Assembly: GCF_010645075.1 (NCBI RefSeq)
Contig: NZ_JAADZV010000013.1
Coordinates: forward strand, 62,001 to 126,000
DNA length: 64,000 bases
Source: Flavobacterium limi
GTDB lineage: Bacteria > Bacteroidota > Bacteroidia > Flavobacteriales > Flavobacteriaceae
Reading direction: 5' to 3'
Part shown: positions 1-9,061 of the stretch, one piece after another
How the letters are laid out: each line of letters opens with the position of its first letter
Numbering within the stretch: position 1 is the first letter of the stretch
Translations under genes and position numbers: made by a program
Notes under the pieces: model-generated
The model's database searches: none
What the model saw: only the letters and a program-made list of their open reading frames with translations
What the model was told of the DNA's origin: nothing

Positions 1-1
1 G

Positions 2-622
2 TGTGGTTTTACCGAAGGAGTCCTGCCAAGCGCACTTTCAATAAAAGAAAGACGGAAACGCGCAATAGAAGAAGAACGCAGACTCATGTACGTTGCTATT
101 ACACGCGCAGAAAAACGATTTTACATGACCGATTCAGAAGGATTTAATTTTACGACGGGCTTAAATAAATATCCGTCACGATTTCTTTTTGAAATAAGCG
201 AAGAGTTTTACATCCGAAAAGGCAAACTTTCTAAAGAGATTATCGAAAACAGTAAAATCAAATCTCAAAATCCACAAAGTGAAAATACGCTATTATTCAA
301 TGTTGGTGATCTTGTCATGCATCCGGTCTGGAACAAAGGAAAAGTTCTAGGTGTAAATGAAGATAAAAATCAATATACGATCGCTTTTTTGGAAACCGGA
401 AAAGAAAAACCCATCGATTTCAGCTTTCGTTTTTTGACAAGAGTAGATGAAGACAAAACAGACGAAAATCAGGCTGATGATTTTGCAAGTATCGATGATC
501 TGCGCGAAAATCTAAAATCAGCACCCAATCCATTTGAAGAAGAAACAGATAAGGATGAAAAACTTTTTATTACTCATGAAAATCAAAATCCCGATGAAAT
601 AGATTCCGGAGCAAAAAAATGA
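2..622 (+). CDS. UvrD/PcrA-like DNA helicase, C-terminal part (5' truncated)
   Basis: The reading frame is open from base 2, so this is the C-terminal end of a longer gene that starts before the window. About 20 residues in, the segment EEERRLMYVAITRAE matches motif VI of superfamily 1A (UvrD/Rep/PcrA) helicases, which couples ATP hydrolysis to 3'-5' DNA unwinding. After a linker comes VGDLVMHPVWNKGKVLGV, the small Tudor-like C-terminal domain usual in PcrA/UvrD proteins. The tail is acidic. The family runs to about 750-800 residues, so roughly 200 are visible here. The motif is diagnostic for the family; whether it is PcrA or a paralogue cannot be decided from this piece. An internal ATG at 86 should not be taken as the start. 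Confidence 0.9.
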   Translation, partial: CGFTEGVLPSALSIKERRKRAIEEERRLMYVAITRAEKRFYMTDSEGFNFTTGLNKYPSRFLFEISEEFYIRKGKLSKEIIENSKIKSQNPQSENTLLFNVGDLVMHPVWNKGKVLGVNEDKNQYTIAFLETGKEKPIDFSFRFLTRVDEDKTDENQADDFASIDDLRENLKSAPNPFEEETDKDEKLFITHENQNPDEIDSGAKK

Positions 623-814
623 TAGCAAAAAGCTTGCACAGTTTATTTTAAATGTAAATGCCCCGATTTTCTTTCACTATCCAATCGTGAAAATTAAACA
701 ACTATCATTGAGAATCATATAAAAACGAATGACCATTATCATATAATTTTAGATTAATGATTGCAAGGAGTTTGCAATGAATAAATTTTATTCTATTAAC
801 TAAAATATACTATT

Positions 815-1162
815 ATGAAAACGTACTATAACGATTATGACAATCATCGTGATACTAACCCAGAAACTAATAATGGAAGTGATTACCAACCATCTGTTGG
901 AGATGAAAACAATCCTGAGGAATTATTGTTGGCAAGTGATAATAATTACACGGACAGCGAATTTTCTAACGCCATAGAAAGCGAAAATCAGGATGATTTG
1001 CAACAGGATTTTGATGACAGCCTGGAAGAAGACGATTTTGACGAAAGTGATCCGGAAGATGAGGAGGATTATGATGAAAATGATTATGAAGAATTAGATG
1101 ATGATCCTGATGAAGAAATAGAACCGGAAACATTTGCAGATGACAGTCAAAAGATTGACTGA
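815..1162 (+). CDS. Highly acidic small protein, unknown function
   Basis: This 115-residue protein is dominated by Asp, Glu, Asn and Tyr, and its C-terminal half is almost a continuous run of Asp/Glu with a few Tyr, Phe and Pro. No signal peptide, membrane segment or known domain is visible, and it is probably intrinsically disordered and cytoplasmic. The start follows an A/T-rich leader (TATACTATTATG), typical of flavobacterial starts. A good intrinsic terminator lies 30 bases after the stop, which supports a real monocistronic gene. The composition makes homology assignment unreliable and I do not recognise a family. The ORF on the opposite strand over the same bases is a shadow of the acidic codons. 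Confidence 0.6.
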   Translation: MKTYYNDYDNHRDTNPETNNGSDYQPSVGDENNPEELLLASDNNYTDSEFSNAIESENQDDLQQDFDDSLEEDDFDESDPEDEEDYDENDYEELDDDPDEEIEPETFADDSQKID

Positions 1163-1189
1163 TTCTCAAAATGTAAAAAATATCCGTAC

Positions 1190-1219
1190 TAAAGCCGATA
1201 CATTGTTATTGGCTTTTTG
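1190..1219 (+). terminator. Intrinsic terminator after the acidic protein gene
   Basis: AAAGCCGATA (1191-1200) pairs with TTATTGGCTTT (1206-1216), giving a stem of about 10 bp with one G-T pair, followed by a T-run. It lies 30 bases after the stop of the acidic protein gene. Confidence 0.65.
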
Positions 1220-1686
1220 AAGTAAATTATTTTCTAAGAAATAATATATATGTACCTGTTTATTGTATTAAAATGGTAATTCTGAAACAATTTGAAAAAA
1301 TTATATAAAAAATACTTCTATAATGAGAATATATTTACATCCCATCCAATTAATCGAGAAAATACAAGTATAAAACAAGTTAGATCATGATATATGACTA
1401 TGAAGAAAATTGACACTTTAGTCCTAATCGCAAGACGATATCCTACCGGACTGATTCCTACTTTTTAGGTGCGTATATTTTTTAATTGCGGGCTATTCTA
1501 TATCCGCTCATTGGGATCCTCTCAATGTTTCCTCTCCAGGAAAAATATACATCTGAAAAAAGCCTTGAAATAAAATTTAATTAAAACTTGATTTTGATAT
1601 CAGCATTTTTTATATGCCGCCACTAGTTGGGAGGCTGTCGCATGTACAGCAAACAAATAAAAATCGCTCATTAAAAAATTTAAGCC
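1220..1686. other. Intergenic stretch, no gene seen
   Basis: About 470 AT-rich bases before the histidine-kinase gene. No convincing ORF, tRNA or repeat was seen. Around 1480-1560 a more GC-rich patch (GCGGGCTATTCTATATCCGCTC) may be a degraded structured element, but I cannot assign it. The promoter of the downstream kinase gene must lie here. Confidence 0.3.
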
Positions 1687-4600
1687 ATGAACACCCCTGC
1701 TACAGATATAGAACTAATCAGTCCTCAGTTTCCTGTTGTTGCCATAGGAACAGCTGCATCGGAAATTGATACATTAATAAAAATTATTTCTTCTTTGCCC
1801 GAAAATTCCGGGATGACCTTCTTAATTTTTGAAGACCTTTCGCTGCCACAGCATGAAAACCTGACTACTCTTCTTGCCACAGAGGCAAAAATTCCAGTTC
1901 AGGAAATTGTCAGTACAGTAGAACTGCATGTAGATAATATTTATGTGATTCCCAATAATAATTTTCTTGTAATGGAAAATGGTGAACTCATTATAAAGGC
2001 GAATAACCGAAGCAACCGTACCACTAATTTTCTGGATTTATTCTATAATTCAATTGCCCACAAATATGGGACTTATGCCATAGGTTTGCTTCTTTACTGG
2101 CCAACTCTCGACGGATCTGCTGGTTTAAAAAAAATAAAGGAAATGGGTGGTGCCGCTGTTTCTGCTGTAACCAAAACAGGTTTTGCACTGAACAAGTCGA
2201 CTCATGAATTTATTGATTATTTCACAACACCAGAAAAAACGGCTCCTACCCTTTTGGAGATCAGAAGCAGTTATATAGTTAATCACGCTTATCAGCAAGA
2301 GGAAAATATAGTTGATCAGGACAGTATTTTTGAGAGTATCATAAATGTAATTGTACGTAGAAAAGGAACTAACTTTCATCATTATAAAAATCAGACTCTC
2401 CGAAGAAGAATTGCCAAAAGAATGGTAATTACTAAACAGGAAACTGCCGAGCGTTACTTGTCCCTTCTTAAAAATAATCCTGCTGAACAAGAACTACTGT
2501 TTAGTGATATTCTGATTCCGGTTACTTATTTTTTCAGGGATATTCAGTTTTTTGAAAGTTTGTCAACTATTGTATTTCCTTCTCTGATAGAAAATTTACA
2601 TGGCAATGAACTGAGAATCTGGTCTGCGGGATGTGCCACCGGCGAAGAAGTATACTCGCTTGCAATATGTCTGGACGAATATCTTGAAAAGACAGGCAAC
2701 AAACAAATTACAGTAAAAATATTTGCCTCTGACCTTTTGCCCAGATGTATTGAGAAAGCACGAACCGGGATTTATACCCACCAAGATTTGAAAAATATTG
2801 ATGAAGCCAGAATTAATAAATATTTCGTAAAAAGGGAAAGCGGTTATCATGTCAATAATATTATACGTGACAATTGCGTGTTTTCTGTTCATGATCTGAC
2901 ACAGGATTTTCCATTTTCTAAAATTGATTTTATAATATGCCGAAATGTTTTAATTTATTTTGACAGTGAACTGCAGAACCAGATATTGGCCTCTTTTCAT
3001 TATGCACTTCGGGAAAATGGTTTTTTATTTCTTGGAAAAGCGGAATCTGCATATAGTGCCCAGAGTTTTTTTGAAGCTGTTGAAAAAAAAGAAAAAATAT
3101 ACCTGCGCAGAAATTCAGAAAGCCACTTCCACCCCTATATACAGTTGACCGGCGATCATCATATCAAAAATAAAATAGATACATATAGCCAGAATACAGG
3201 CGAAAAAAAATTTAGAAAAATTGTCGCAGACATTCTGTTAGAACAATATACTCCGGCAGCAGTCCTTATCCGTGAAGATTTTGAAATTGTACACTTTCAT
3301 GGTGACACAAGCCAATTTTTTCAACAGCCATCCGGACGGCCTACATTTAACGTCTTAAATATGGTGCATGAGGAACTTCGTTTTGCTCTTGAAAATACAA
3401 TCCTGAAATCGCGAAGCGACAAAAAAAACTTCAAGGTAGAAAACATCAAAGTCAAACATCAGAATTTTGCCACTTCGTTTGAGGCTGTTTATCTTCCTTC
3501 TGATACTGAATTACTGCTGATTATTTTTTATCCCAGACCATTACGAAAATCAACAACTGATGGGGATGAAAAAAACAATTCAAAGGAACTGGTTTTGCTT
3601 CAGGAAGATTTCAGGCAGCTAAGTGAGGAACACCAGATTTATTTTGAAGAACTCCGAACAACCAACGAAGAATTATTAAGACGTACCGATGAATTGCAGC
3701 TTTTAAACGAACAGCTTGAAACCGCTGCCGAGGAACTCCGTTCTAATAATAAAGAGCTTTCTTTTACAAATGATGAATTACGTGACCGTCGCAGTGAACT
3801 CTGGTCAATGCGTAATTTTTATGAATCCATTGTGAAAACAATTAAAGAGCCGCTTCTTATTATCGATAAAAATTTTATTGTTCATAGTGCCAACCCGGCT
3901 TTTTACAGTTATTTCAGGATGAAAGAAGGTAATACGGAAGGATTTTCAATATTAGATATTGGTAATTCTCAATGGAATACTGATGAGTTGAAAGAAAACA
4001 TACTAAAAAAGATTAGTCGTAGTGAGCCTGTAGAAAACATAAAAGTACAGTTTGATGCCAATGGCAGAAAAAAAACGATGCTGGTCACGGCTGCGACAAT
4101 CAATGAGTCAATTCCGGAAAACCTCATCCTACTAGCTTTTGAAGACATCACCGACCTGGAAGAGGCTAATGAAATCTTAACAGCTAAAAACATTGAGCTC
4201 CAACAGCACAGCAAAGCGCTTGAATCTTTTACCGCGGCAGCAAGTCACAATCTGCTGGATCCCGTGCGAAAGATTTATATGTTTGGAAAAAAAGTAATTG
4301 ATAGCGAAAAATCCTTAACCGAAACAGAGAGACACAATCTTAATCGTTTGTTGAGTACCGCAGCAAACCTGAATCAGTTGATGGAAGATCTAATTAGTTA
4401 CTCCAAAATTAACTTTCAGGAAAGGAAATTCAAAAAAACAGACTTAAACAGCATCTTAAAAAAAGCTATTAATGACCTGAAGCCTTCTATCAATGAAAAA
4501 AAAGCCATTATTGAAACCGATAACCTTCCTCCATTGCGTATCATACCACTTCAGATTCAGGTATTATTTATGCATTTGATTTCAAATGCCGTTAAATACT

Positions 4601-4947
4601 GCAAACCCGATATTCGTCCTGAAGTAAGAGTTGCTGCCAGCATTCCCGAGCCGGATGAATTTAAGAAGCTTAGAGCGGATGCATCCACCGAGTACATTAA
4701 AATATCGGTGAGCGATAATGGTAGTGGATTCGATAAGGAATTTGAAACTCTTGTGTTTGATCCTTTCTATAAATTACAGGGCAATGACCAACGATACGGT
4801 ACAGGATTGGGCTTAGCTCTTGCAAAACAGATTATATCCAATCATAAAGGCTATATAAGTGCTTCGAGCTCACCCGGTGTAGGAACGACAATTCATATCT
4901 ACCTTCCTCTTGAAGTCTCTTTTGCAGATGTTTACAGTAAAAATTAA
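1687..4947 (+). CDS. CheB-like/CheR/PAS/histidine kinase hybrid sensor protein
   Basis: This 1086-residue cytoplasmic protein joins a CheB-methylesterase-like domain (about residues 15-190), a CheR methyltransferase (about 205-460, with the SAM-binding IWSAGCATGEEVYSLA and the ICRNVLIYF motif), a long Glu-rich coiled coil (about 635-705), a PAS domain (about 715-835) and a histidine kinase. The kinase has the H-box AASHNLLDP (His854), N-box HLISNAVKY, and ATP-binding DNGSGFD and GTGLGLALAK. The esterase domain looks dead. Where CheB has IGASxGG with the catalytic Ser, this protein has IGTAASE (residues 20-26), and the catalytic His after the second strand is missing, although the Asp of LDGSAG remains. 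No receiver domain is fused and no response regulator is adjacent. The architecture is known in soil Bacteroidota, usually in stress or surface responses. The actual signal is unknown. Confidence 0.9.
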   Translation: MNTPATDIELISPQFPVVAIGTAASEIDTLIKIISSLPENSGMTFLIFEDLSLPQHENLTTLLATEAKIPVQEIVSTVELHVDNIYVIPNNNFLVMENGELIIKANNRSNRTTNFLDLFYNSIAHKYGTYAIGLLLYWPTLDGSAGLKKIKEMGGAAVSAVTKTGFALNKSTHEFIDYFTTPEKTAPTLLEIRSSYIVNHAYQQEENIVDQDSIFESIINVIVRRKGTNFHHYKNQTLRRRIAKRMVITKQETAERYLSLLKNNPAEQELLFSDILIPVTYFFRDIQFFESLSTIVFPSLIENLHGNELRIWSAGCATGEEVYSLAICLDEYLEKTGNKQITVKIFASDLLPRCIEKARTGIYTHQDLKNIDEARINKYFVKRESGYHVNNIIRDNCVFSVHDLTQDFPFSKIDFIICRNVLIYFDSELQNQILASFHYALRENGFLFLGKAESAYSAQSFFEAVEKKEKIYLRRNSESHFHPYIQLTGDHHIKNKIDTYSQNTGEKKFRKIVADILLEQYTPAAVLIREDFEIVHFHGDTSQFFQQPSGRPTFNVLNMVHEELRFALENTILKSRSDKKNFKVENIKVKHQNFATSFEAVYLPSDTELLLIIFYPRPLRKSTTDGDEKNNSKELVLLQEDFRQLSEEHQIYFEELRTTNEELLRRTDELQLLNEQLETAAEELRSNNKELSFTNDELRDRRSELWSMRNFYESIVKTIKEPLLIIDKNFIVHSANPAFYSYFRMKEGNTEGFSILDIGNSQWNTDELKENILKKISRSEPVENIKVQFDANGRKKTMLVTAATINESIPENLILLAFEDITDLEEANEILTAKNIELQQHSKALESFTAAASHNLLDPVRKIYMFGKKVIDSEKSLTETERHNLNRLLSTAANLNQLMEDLISYSKINFQERKFKKTDLNSILKKAINDLKPSINEKKAIIETDNLPPLRIIPLQIQVLFMHLISNAVKYCKPDIRPEVRVAASIPEPDEFKKLRADASTEYIKISVSDNGSGFDKEFETLVFDPFYKLQGNDQRYGTGLGLALAKQIISNHKGYISASSSPGVGTTIHIYLPLEVSFADVYSKN

Positions 4948-5072
4948 TCTTTAAACGGGCATCCATAAAATAGGTACGAATCCTATAAAATTTAGGAAAC
5001 ATGTTATAAGTACATTTTAGTATGTCATCATACATTGCATTAAATACACTATTCATTTTAAATTTAAGTAAC

Positions 5073-5252
5073 ATGGACGATAAATCAAAAACCGGAAAAA
5101 GCGACGATTCGCGTATTAATGTAAATGAAAGCTATGAACTGCAATATTGGTCAGAAAAATTCAATATCACAGCAGAGGAGCTTAAAGAGGCTGTACGCGA
5201 AGCAGGTTCCCTGGCAGCAGATGTTGAAAAGCACTTAAAACAAAAAACTTAA
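5073..5252 (+). CDS. DUF3606 small protein
   Basis: I place the start at 5073 (MDDKSKTGKSDDSRINV), 17 codons inside a longer frame that opens at 5022, because the DUF3606 family begins at this point. The resulting 59-residue protein has the family's SRINVNESYELQYWSEKFNI core followed by a helix of the form xxELKEAVREAG, which resembles a small helix-turn-helix. Members are common in Proteobacteria and Bacteroidota and have no established function. It lies 5 bases before the next small gene and is probably cotranscribed with it. The two precede a ligD remnant, a neighbourhood that suggests a DNA-damage or stress module. Confidence 0.75.
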   Translation: MDDKSKTGKSDDSRINVNESYELQYWSEKFNITAEELKEAVREAGSLAADVEKHLKQKT

Positions 5253-5257
5253 TTATT

Positions 5258-5533
5258 ATGCCTTGGTATAACGGGGATTATCCTCCCTCCTATAAAAATC
5301 AGCCAATCGCCGTACGCGAAAAAGGTGTAGAAATCGCCAACGCTCTGCTTACAGAAGGAGCCGAAGAAGGGGTTGCAATTGCAACAGGCCTTAAACAGGC
5401 ACGTTTACTGCTTGAAAATCACAGTGATCAGCATGCGTTGGAGCCTTCTGACCTGTATGTTAATCAGTTAAAAATAATGATACTGCAAAAGATGATCACC
5501 CAAATGATGCATAGATATGCTGAAAGCTTCTAA
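5258..5533 (+). CDS. Small conserved protein beginning MPWYNGDYPPSYKN, function unknown
   Basis: The 91-residue protein opens with MPWYNGDYPPSYKNQP and continues with a helical segment, KGVEIANALLTEGAEEGVAIATGLKQAR. Short proteins with this MPW...DYP...KN opening and an EGxAIA helix are widespread in bacteria and are often found beside ligase D or other stress genes; that recollection is the only family link I can give. There is no signal peptide or membrane segment. It begins 5 bases after the DUF3606 gene, so the two form one transcript. Nothing indicates a catalytic role. Confidence 0.65.
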   Translation: MPWYNGDYPPSYKNQPIAVREKGVEIANALLTEGAEEGVAIATGLKQARLLLENHSDQHALEPSDLYVNQLKIMILQKMITQMMHRYAESF

Positions 5534-5565
5534 AAAATAAGTCCGTTCAATTTAAATGTCTGATC

Positions 5566-6626
5566 ATGGCAAAAACGCAAAAACCGCGGCATAATAGAGA
5601 GAAAATCGGTGAAGATCCGGCATTAGAGGAGCTTTTGAAAAAAGGCATCAACGTTAAAATTCCTTCCAAAATTAAACCTATGCTGGCGACGCTTGTCGAT
5701 GAGCCATTTGATAATTCAAAATGGATTATGAGGAAAAGTGGGATTGATACCGCGCTATTGGCTATATCAACGATAGCAATGTCGAACTTTTGTCGCGCAA
5801 TAATAAATCCTTTATCGAAAAATATTATCCTATTGCAGAGCAATTGAAAAAATGGTCTATTGACGCTGTCATCGATGGCGAAATTATGGTTATAAAGGAA
5901 ACAGAACCGCCGGGTTTTAGCGCTTTGCAAAACTGGCGCAGCGAAGCCGACGGTTATCTCGCTTGTTTTTTATGTTTGTGATTTGCTGTGGGTACAATGG
6001 AACTAATAAAATGGAATTGCCGGTCTTTGAACGCCAGGCAATTCTTAAAGCAATCCTGATAAACTGACTATTGGTAATAGATCTTGATCCCGACCAAAAC
6101 ACTTTTGAACAGGTAACACAGGCAGCTTGGGAAGTTAAAAATATATTTGATGTGATAGGCATTAAAGGTTTTGGTAAAACTTCAGGTTCAACCGAAATCC
6201 ATATGTATATTCCCCTTACCGCCCAATACACTTATGATCAGTCACAGCTTTTTGCCAAATTAATTGTGAGCATGGTTCCCAAAAGACTTCCTGAATTTAC
6301 CAGTATGGAGCGCCAGATAAAAAATAGGGCAGGTAAAATATATCTTGATTTTTACAGAACTGACCCGGAGCAACTATTGATTGACCGTATTCATTGCGCC
6401 CTAAGCCTGGAGCTACTGTCTCTATGCCATTACAACTGGGACGAAGTTAAAAAAAGGACTTCAGATGAAAGATTTCACTATTAAAAATGTCACACAAAGG
6501 TGCGGGAACATGGTGATGTTTTTCAAGAAACATTTGGAAGGTATCGATATGTCTGTGGCACTTCAAAAAGCACAAAGTCTTAAAAAACTATTTTTAAATG
6601 CTACTTTCCAAAATTCCATAAACTAA
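5566..6626 (+). pseudogene. ligD: Decayed ATP-dependent DNA ligase D (ligD)
   Basis: Pieces of a non-homologous end-joining ligase lie in order but in different frames. From 5566, a linker leads to IKPMLATLVDEPFDNSKWI, the start of the ligase domain. After a frame change, SRNNKSFIEKYYPIAEQLKKW and IDAVIDGEIMVIK (about 5790-5900) continue it, ending in FSALQNWRSEADG. The rest of the ligase domain is gone. From about 6071, VIDLDPDQNTFEQV, FGKTSGSTEIHMYIPL and NRAGKIYLDFYRTDPE are the polymerase (primase-like) domain, followed in another frame by MKDFTIKNV...GIDMSVALQKAQSLKK up to 6626. Intact flavobacterial LigD proteins are several times longer. The large internal deletion and at least three frame changes mean no functional product. 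No ku gene is in the window. Confidence 0.85.
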
Positions 6627-6654
6627 AAAAGCTGTCTTGAGACAGCTTTTTTTA
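6627..6654. terminator. Bidirectional intrinsic terminator
   Basis: AGCTGTC-TTGA-GACAGCT (6630-6647) has A-runs on the left and T-runs on the right, so it can stop transcription both from the ligD remnant (plus) and from the SPW gene (minus), whose stop codon begins at 6656. Confidence 0.85.
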
Positions 6655-6655
6655 A

Positions 6656-7003
6656 TTACGGTGTTTCCGCTCTCCTCATTACTCCGTTACCAATTGCCAA
6701 TAAACCGAAAAGCAAGTGAGGCAGAAATACTGTCCCTGAAAAGTTTAGCAGCCAGGGTGACGCAGCGAGAAAAATCCCAATGATAACCTCCAACAATAAG
6801 TGAATCCTTAAAGGCAAAATTCTAAATATACCTGCTTCATACTTTGTTATAATATTATGCAACAGTAACGTGCCGCCAGCAGCGTATAATGTAATACCCC
6901 CTGCAGAATTTGAATTTATCGAAAAAAGTAATGGGCACACTACTAAGAGCCCTCCTACTATATAATCCATTACACTATGGATATTGGTACTTAACAATTT
7001 CAT
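6656..7003 (-). CDS. SPW-repeat integral membrane protein
   Basis: This 115-residue hydrophobic protein has about four membrane helices and the hallmark ASPWLL segment near residue 84. Its N-terminus, MKLLSTNIHSVMDYIVGGLL, has the His-x-x-x-Asp-Tyr typical of this family. SPW-repeat proteins are small inner-membrane proteins of unknown function. A paralogue with the same layout is encoded at 9062-9424, and the two bracket a dehydrogenase gene. The stop lies against a bidirectional terminator. The upstream gene on the same strand ends 37 bases before the start, so one transcript covering 8753 to 6656 is likely. Confidence 0.8.
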   Translation of the reverse strand: MKLLSTNIHSVMDYIVGGLLVVCPLLFSINSNSAGGITLYAAGGTLLLHNIITKYEAGIFRILPLRIHLLLEVIIGIFLAASPWLLNFSGTVFLPHLLFGLLAIGNGVMRRAETP

Positions 7004-7039
7004 TATATTTAAACTTTAATAATACTATTTAACTCCTTG

Positions 7040-7579
7040 CTACGACAGCTTCTCACTTTTATCAGCAGATGGACTCATGACAGCTACAACAGCCACGGCT
7101 ACTAATAGTGCCCCAATGGTCAACTTAGTAAAAAAAGCTTTTTTATTATATTTCCAGTCCGACTTCATCCCAATTTCCTTCGGGATATTTGGAATGTATC
7201 CTTTGGAAAAGTCTTCTAAAATTCCTTCGGCTACCTGTATTCGATCAGCAAGTACAAGGGGAAGCCAGCGTCCGTAGCTTGATTCACTATATTGGTAGGC
7301 TAATCGTCTGATCATACCGCTGAGGCCCGAAGGTGGACGCGCTGTTCCATATACAGCGGTAATATTTGGCCTCTCAACTGACTGCAGTATTTCAACTGTT
7401 TCTTCCTGCTGCTGGGGACGCTCCCAAACATATCCTTCATGCTCTGCATTATTACGCTTCTTTATTGGATAGGTGGGATCATTTGATGGATTGATGTCTA
7501 TACCCCATCCTTTTATATGGCTATATTTGCCCATTCTGTCATTTCTAAAATCTTGAGGGCTGGTTTGATCTGTCATCAT
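7040..7579 (-). CDS. Conserved hypothetical protein with C-terminal membrane anchor
   Basis: The 179-residue protein has a polar, Pro/Asn-rich N-terminal half (MGKYSHIKGWGIDINPSNDPTYPIKK), a central region containing ERPNITAVYGTARPPSGLSGMIRRLAYQYSES, and one hydrophobic helix near the C-terminus (FTKLTIGALLVAVAVVAVM, about residues 149-167). This suggests a tail-anchored inner-membrane protein with its bulk in the cytoplasm. I do not recognise a named domain. It sits between the zinc alcohol dehydrogenase and the SPW protein on the same strand with short gaps (16 and 36 bases), so it is probably cotranscribed and may work with them. It could start at the second Met. Confidence 0.65.
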   Translation of the reverse strand: MMTDQTSPQDFRNDRMGKYSHIKGWGIDINPSNDPTYPIKKRNNAEHEGYVWERPQQQEETVEILQSVERPNITAVYGTARPPSGLSGMIRRLAYQYSESSYGRWLPLVLADRIQVAEGILEDFSKGYIPNIPKEIGMKSDWKYNKKAFFTKLTIGALLVAVAVVAVMSPSADKSEKLS

Positions 7580-7595
7580 ATCGAAATATTTTAAG

Positions 7596-8753
7596 TTATT
7601 GATTTGCGGAAGGAGGAATTAAAACCGCCTTTATACAATTGTCTAGTTTGGAAGAAAAGATATGGTAAGCATCCGACACTTCTTCCAACGGAACTTTATG
7701 TGTTATAAGACCTTTAGGATCGAGTACTCCAGACTCCACATGTTCGATTAATCGAGGCAACAACCTTTTGACAGAAGCCTGATTGGCACGTATGGTAATA
7801 CCTTTGTTAACTACGTTTCCTATTGGAATGAGGCTGTCAATTGGACCGTATACACCTACGATTGAAACGATTCCTCCCTTTTTGACTCCATTGATTGCCC
7901 AATGCAACGCAGTTGTTGAGCCTCCCTGCAAAAGCATGCGTCGGCCTGTAAGAGTGTTGACCGCATTGCCAGCTGCTTCACAACCTACTGCGTCAATGCA
8001 CACATCCGCGCCTAGAGAATCAGTGATTGTTTTAAGGAAAACGACCGGATCGCCGATTGAGTTGAAATTAAATGCTTCACATTGAGCATACTTTTCGGCA
8101 AACTCCAGACGATAATCAATATGATCAATAATAATCACACGACCAGCACCAAAAAGCCAGGAACATTTTGCTGCCATTATTCCGATTGGTCCTGCGCCAA
8201 ATACAACTACAGTATCACCTGGCTGTATACCTCCCATCTCGGCGGCCTGATAACCAGTAGGAACAACATCAGTGAGCAGCACTGCATCATCGGCATGCAT
8301 CCATTCTGGTATTACAACAGGCCCAACATCTGCATAGGGTACTCTTACATACTCTGCCTGTCCCCCATTATATCCACCGGCTGTATGGGAATATCCAAAT
8401 ATTCCTCCCACCGCAGTTGCACCGGGGTTAGATTCATGGCAGTTGCCATAAAGTTCCTGACGGCAAAAGGCGCATTTACCACATGCGATATTAAAAGGCA
8501 CCATTACCCGGTCGCCAGTTTTAAGATTTTGTATCGCACTTCCGACATCAACAATCTCACCTATAAATTCGTGTCCAAAGGTAGATCCTACACGAGTGTC
8601 AGGTACTAGTCCATGGTACAGGTGAAGATCTGAGCCGCAAATACAGGAGCGTAGTACTTTGACTATTGCATCCTGCGGATGCAATATTTCAGGATACGGC
8701 ATATCATAATCCGCACGGACCCTGTGAGGCCCTCTATAGTTCATTGCCAGCAT
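7596..8753 (-). CDS. Zinc-dependent alcohol dehydrogenase (formaldehyde-dehydrogenase-like MDR)
   Basis: This medium-chain dehydrogenase/reductase has about 385 residues when started at 8753 (MLAMNYRGPHRVR). The frame is open 16 codons further, but the leader ending TAAAATT-ATG looks like the native start. It has the catalytic-zinc motifs CICGSDLHLYHG and GHEFIGEIVDVG, a complete structural-zinc lobe (CGKCAFCRQELYGNC, C-x2-C-x2-C-x7-C), and a Rossmann segment, VVFGAGPIGIMAA, for NAD(P)+. The length, the ALHWAINGVKKGG insertion and the long substrate-side segment resemble the glutathione-independent formaldehyde dehydrogenase branch. The substrate remains inferred. It is the first gene of a minus-strand operon with the tail-anchored protein and the SPW protein. 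Confidence 0.85.
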   Translation of the reverse strand: MLAMNYRGPHRVRADYDMPYPEILHPQDAIVKVLRSCICGSDLHLYHGLVPDTRVGSTFGHEFIGEIVDVGSAIQNLKTGDRVMVPFNIACGKCAFCRQELYGNCHESNPGATAVGGIFGYSHTAGGYNGGQAEYVRVPYADVGPVVIPEWMHADDAVLLTDVVPTGYQAAEMGGIQPGDTVVVFGAGPIGIMAAKCSWLFGAGRVIIIDHIDYRLEFAEKYAQCEAFNFNSIGDPVVFLKTITDSLGADVCIDAVGCEAAGNAVNTLTGRRMLLQGGSTTALHWAINGVKKGGIVSIVGVYGPIDSLIPIGNVVNKGITIRANQASVKRLLPRLIEHVESGVLDPKGLITHKVPLEEVSDAYHIFSSKLDNCIKAVLIPPSANQ

Positions 8754-9061
8754 AATTTTAGTTTTTAAAGTTAAACTTGATTTTTGAATTAATCTCAACA
8801 CGTAATACCGAGAAGAAACAGCAATTTATGTAAGCAGAGTGGTTGCTAATTATATTTTTTTAATCAAGAATTACAAAATTACCCTATTACTCACTGATTA
8901 TTAATAATATATAATTCATACTATAAGAATCTATTATTTAGTTTCTAGAAATTCTATAACATAAATGATTTGACATGTAAGCGGTTACGCTGAAATTATT
9001 TGAAGTTTGACTAGCAATCCAAAAAATGGATGTATTTAACTATTCACTAAAACATTATGTT
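8754..9061. other. Divergent promoter region between the dehydrogenase and SPW genes
   Basis: About 300 very AT-rich bases between divergently transcribed genes. A small palindrome TTTCTAGAAA lies at 8942-8951 and could be a regulator site, but nothing identifies its binder. No ORF or RNA gene was seen. Confidence 0.35.

Noticed and set aside
966..1169. His/Pro/Leu-rich minus-strand ORF
   Set aside because: It is the antisense of Asp/Glu codons in the acidic protein gene.
1470..1560. Possible fourth structured element (GCGGGCTATTCTATATCCGCTC)
   Set aside because: It shares only the TATATCCGC-like part; the other conserved boxes of the element are absent.
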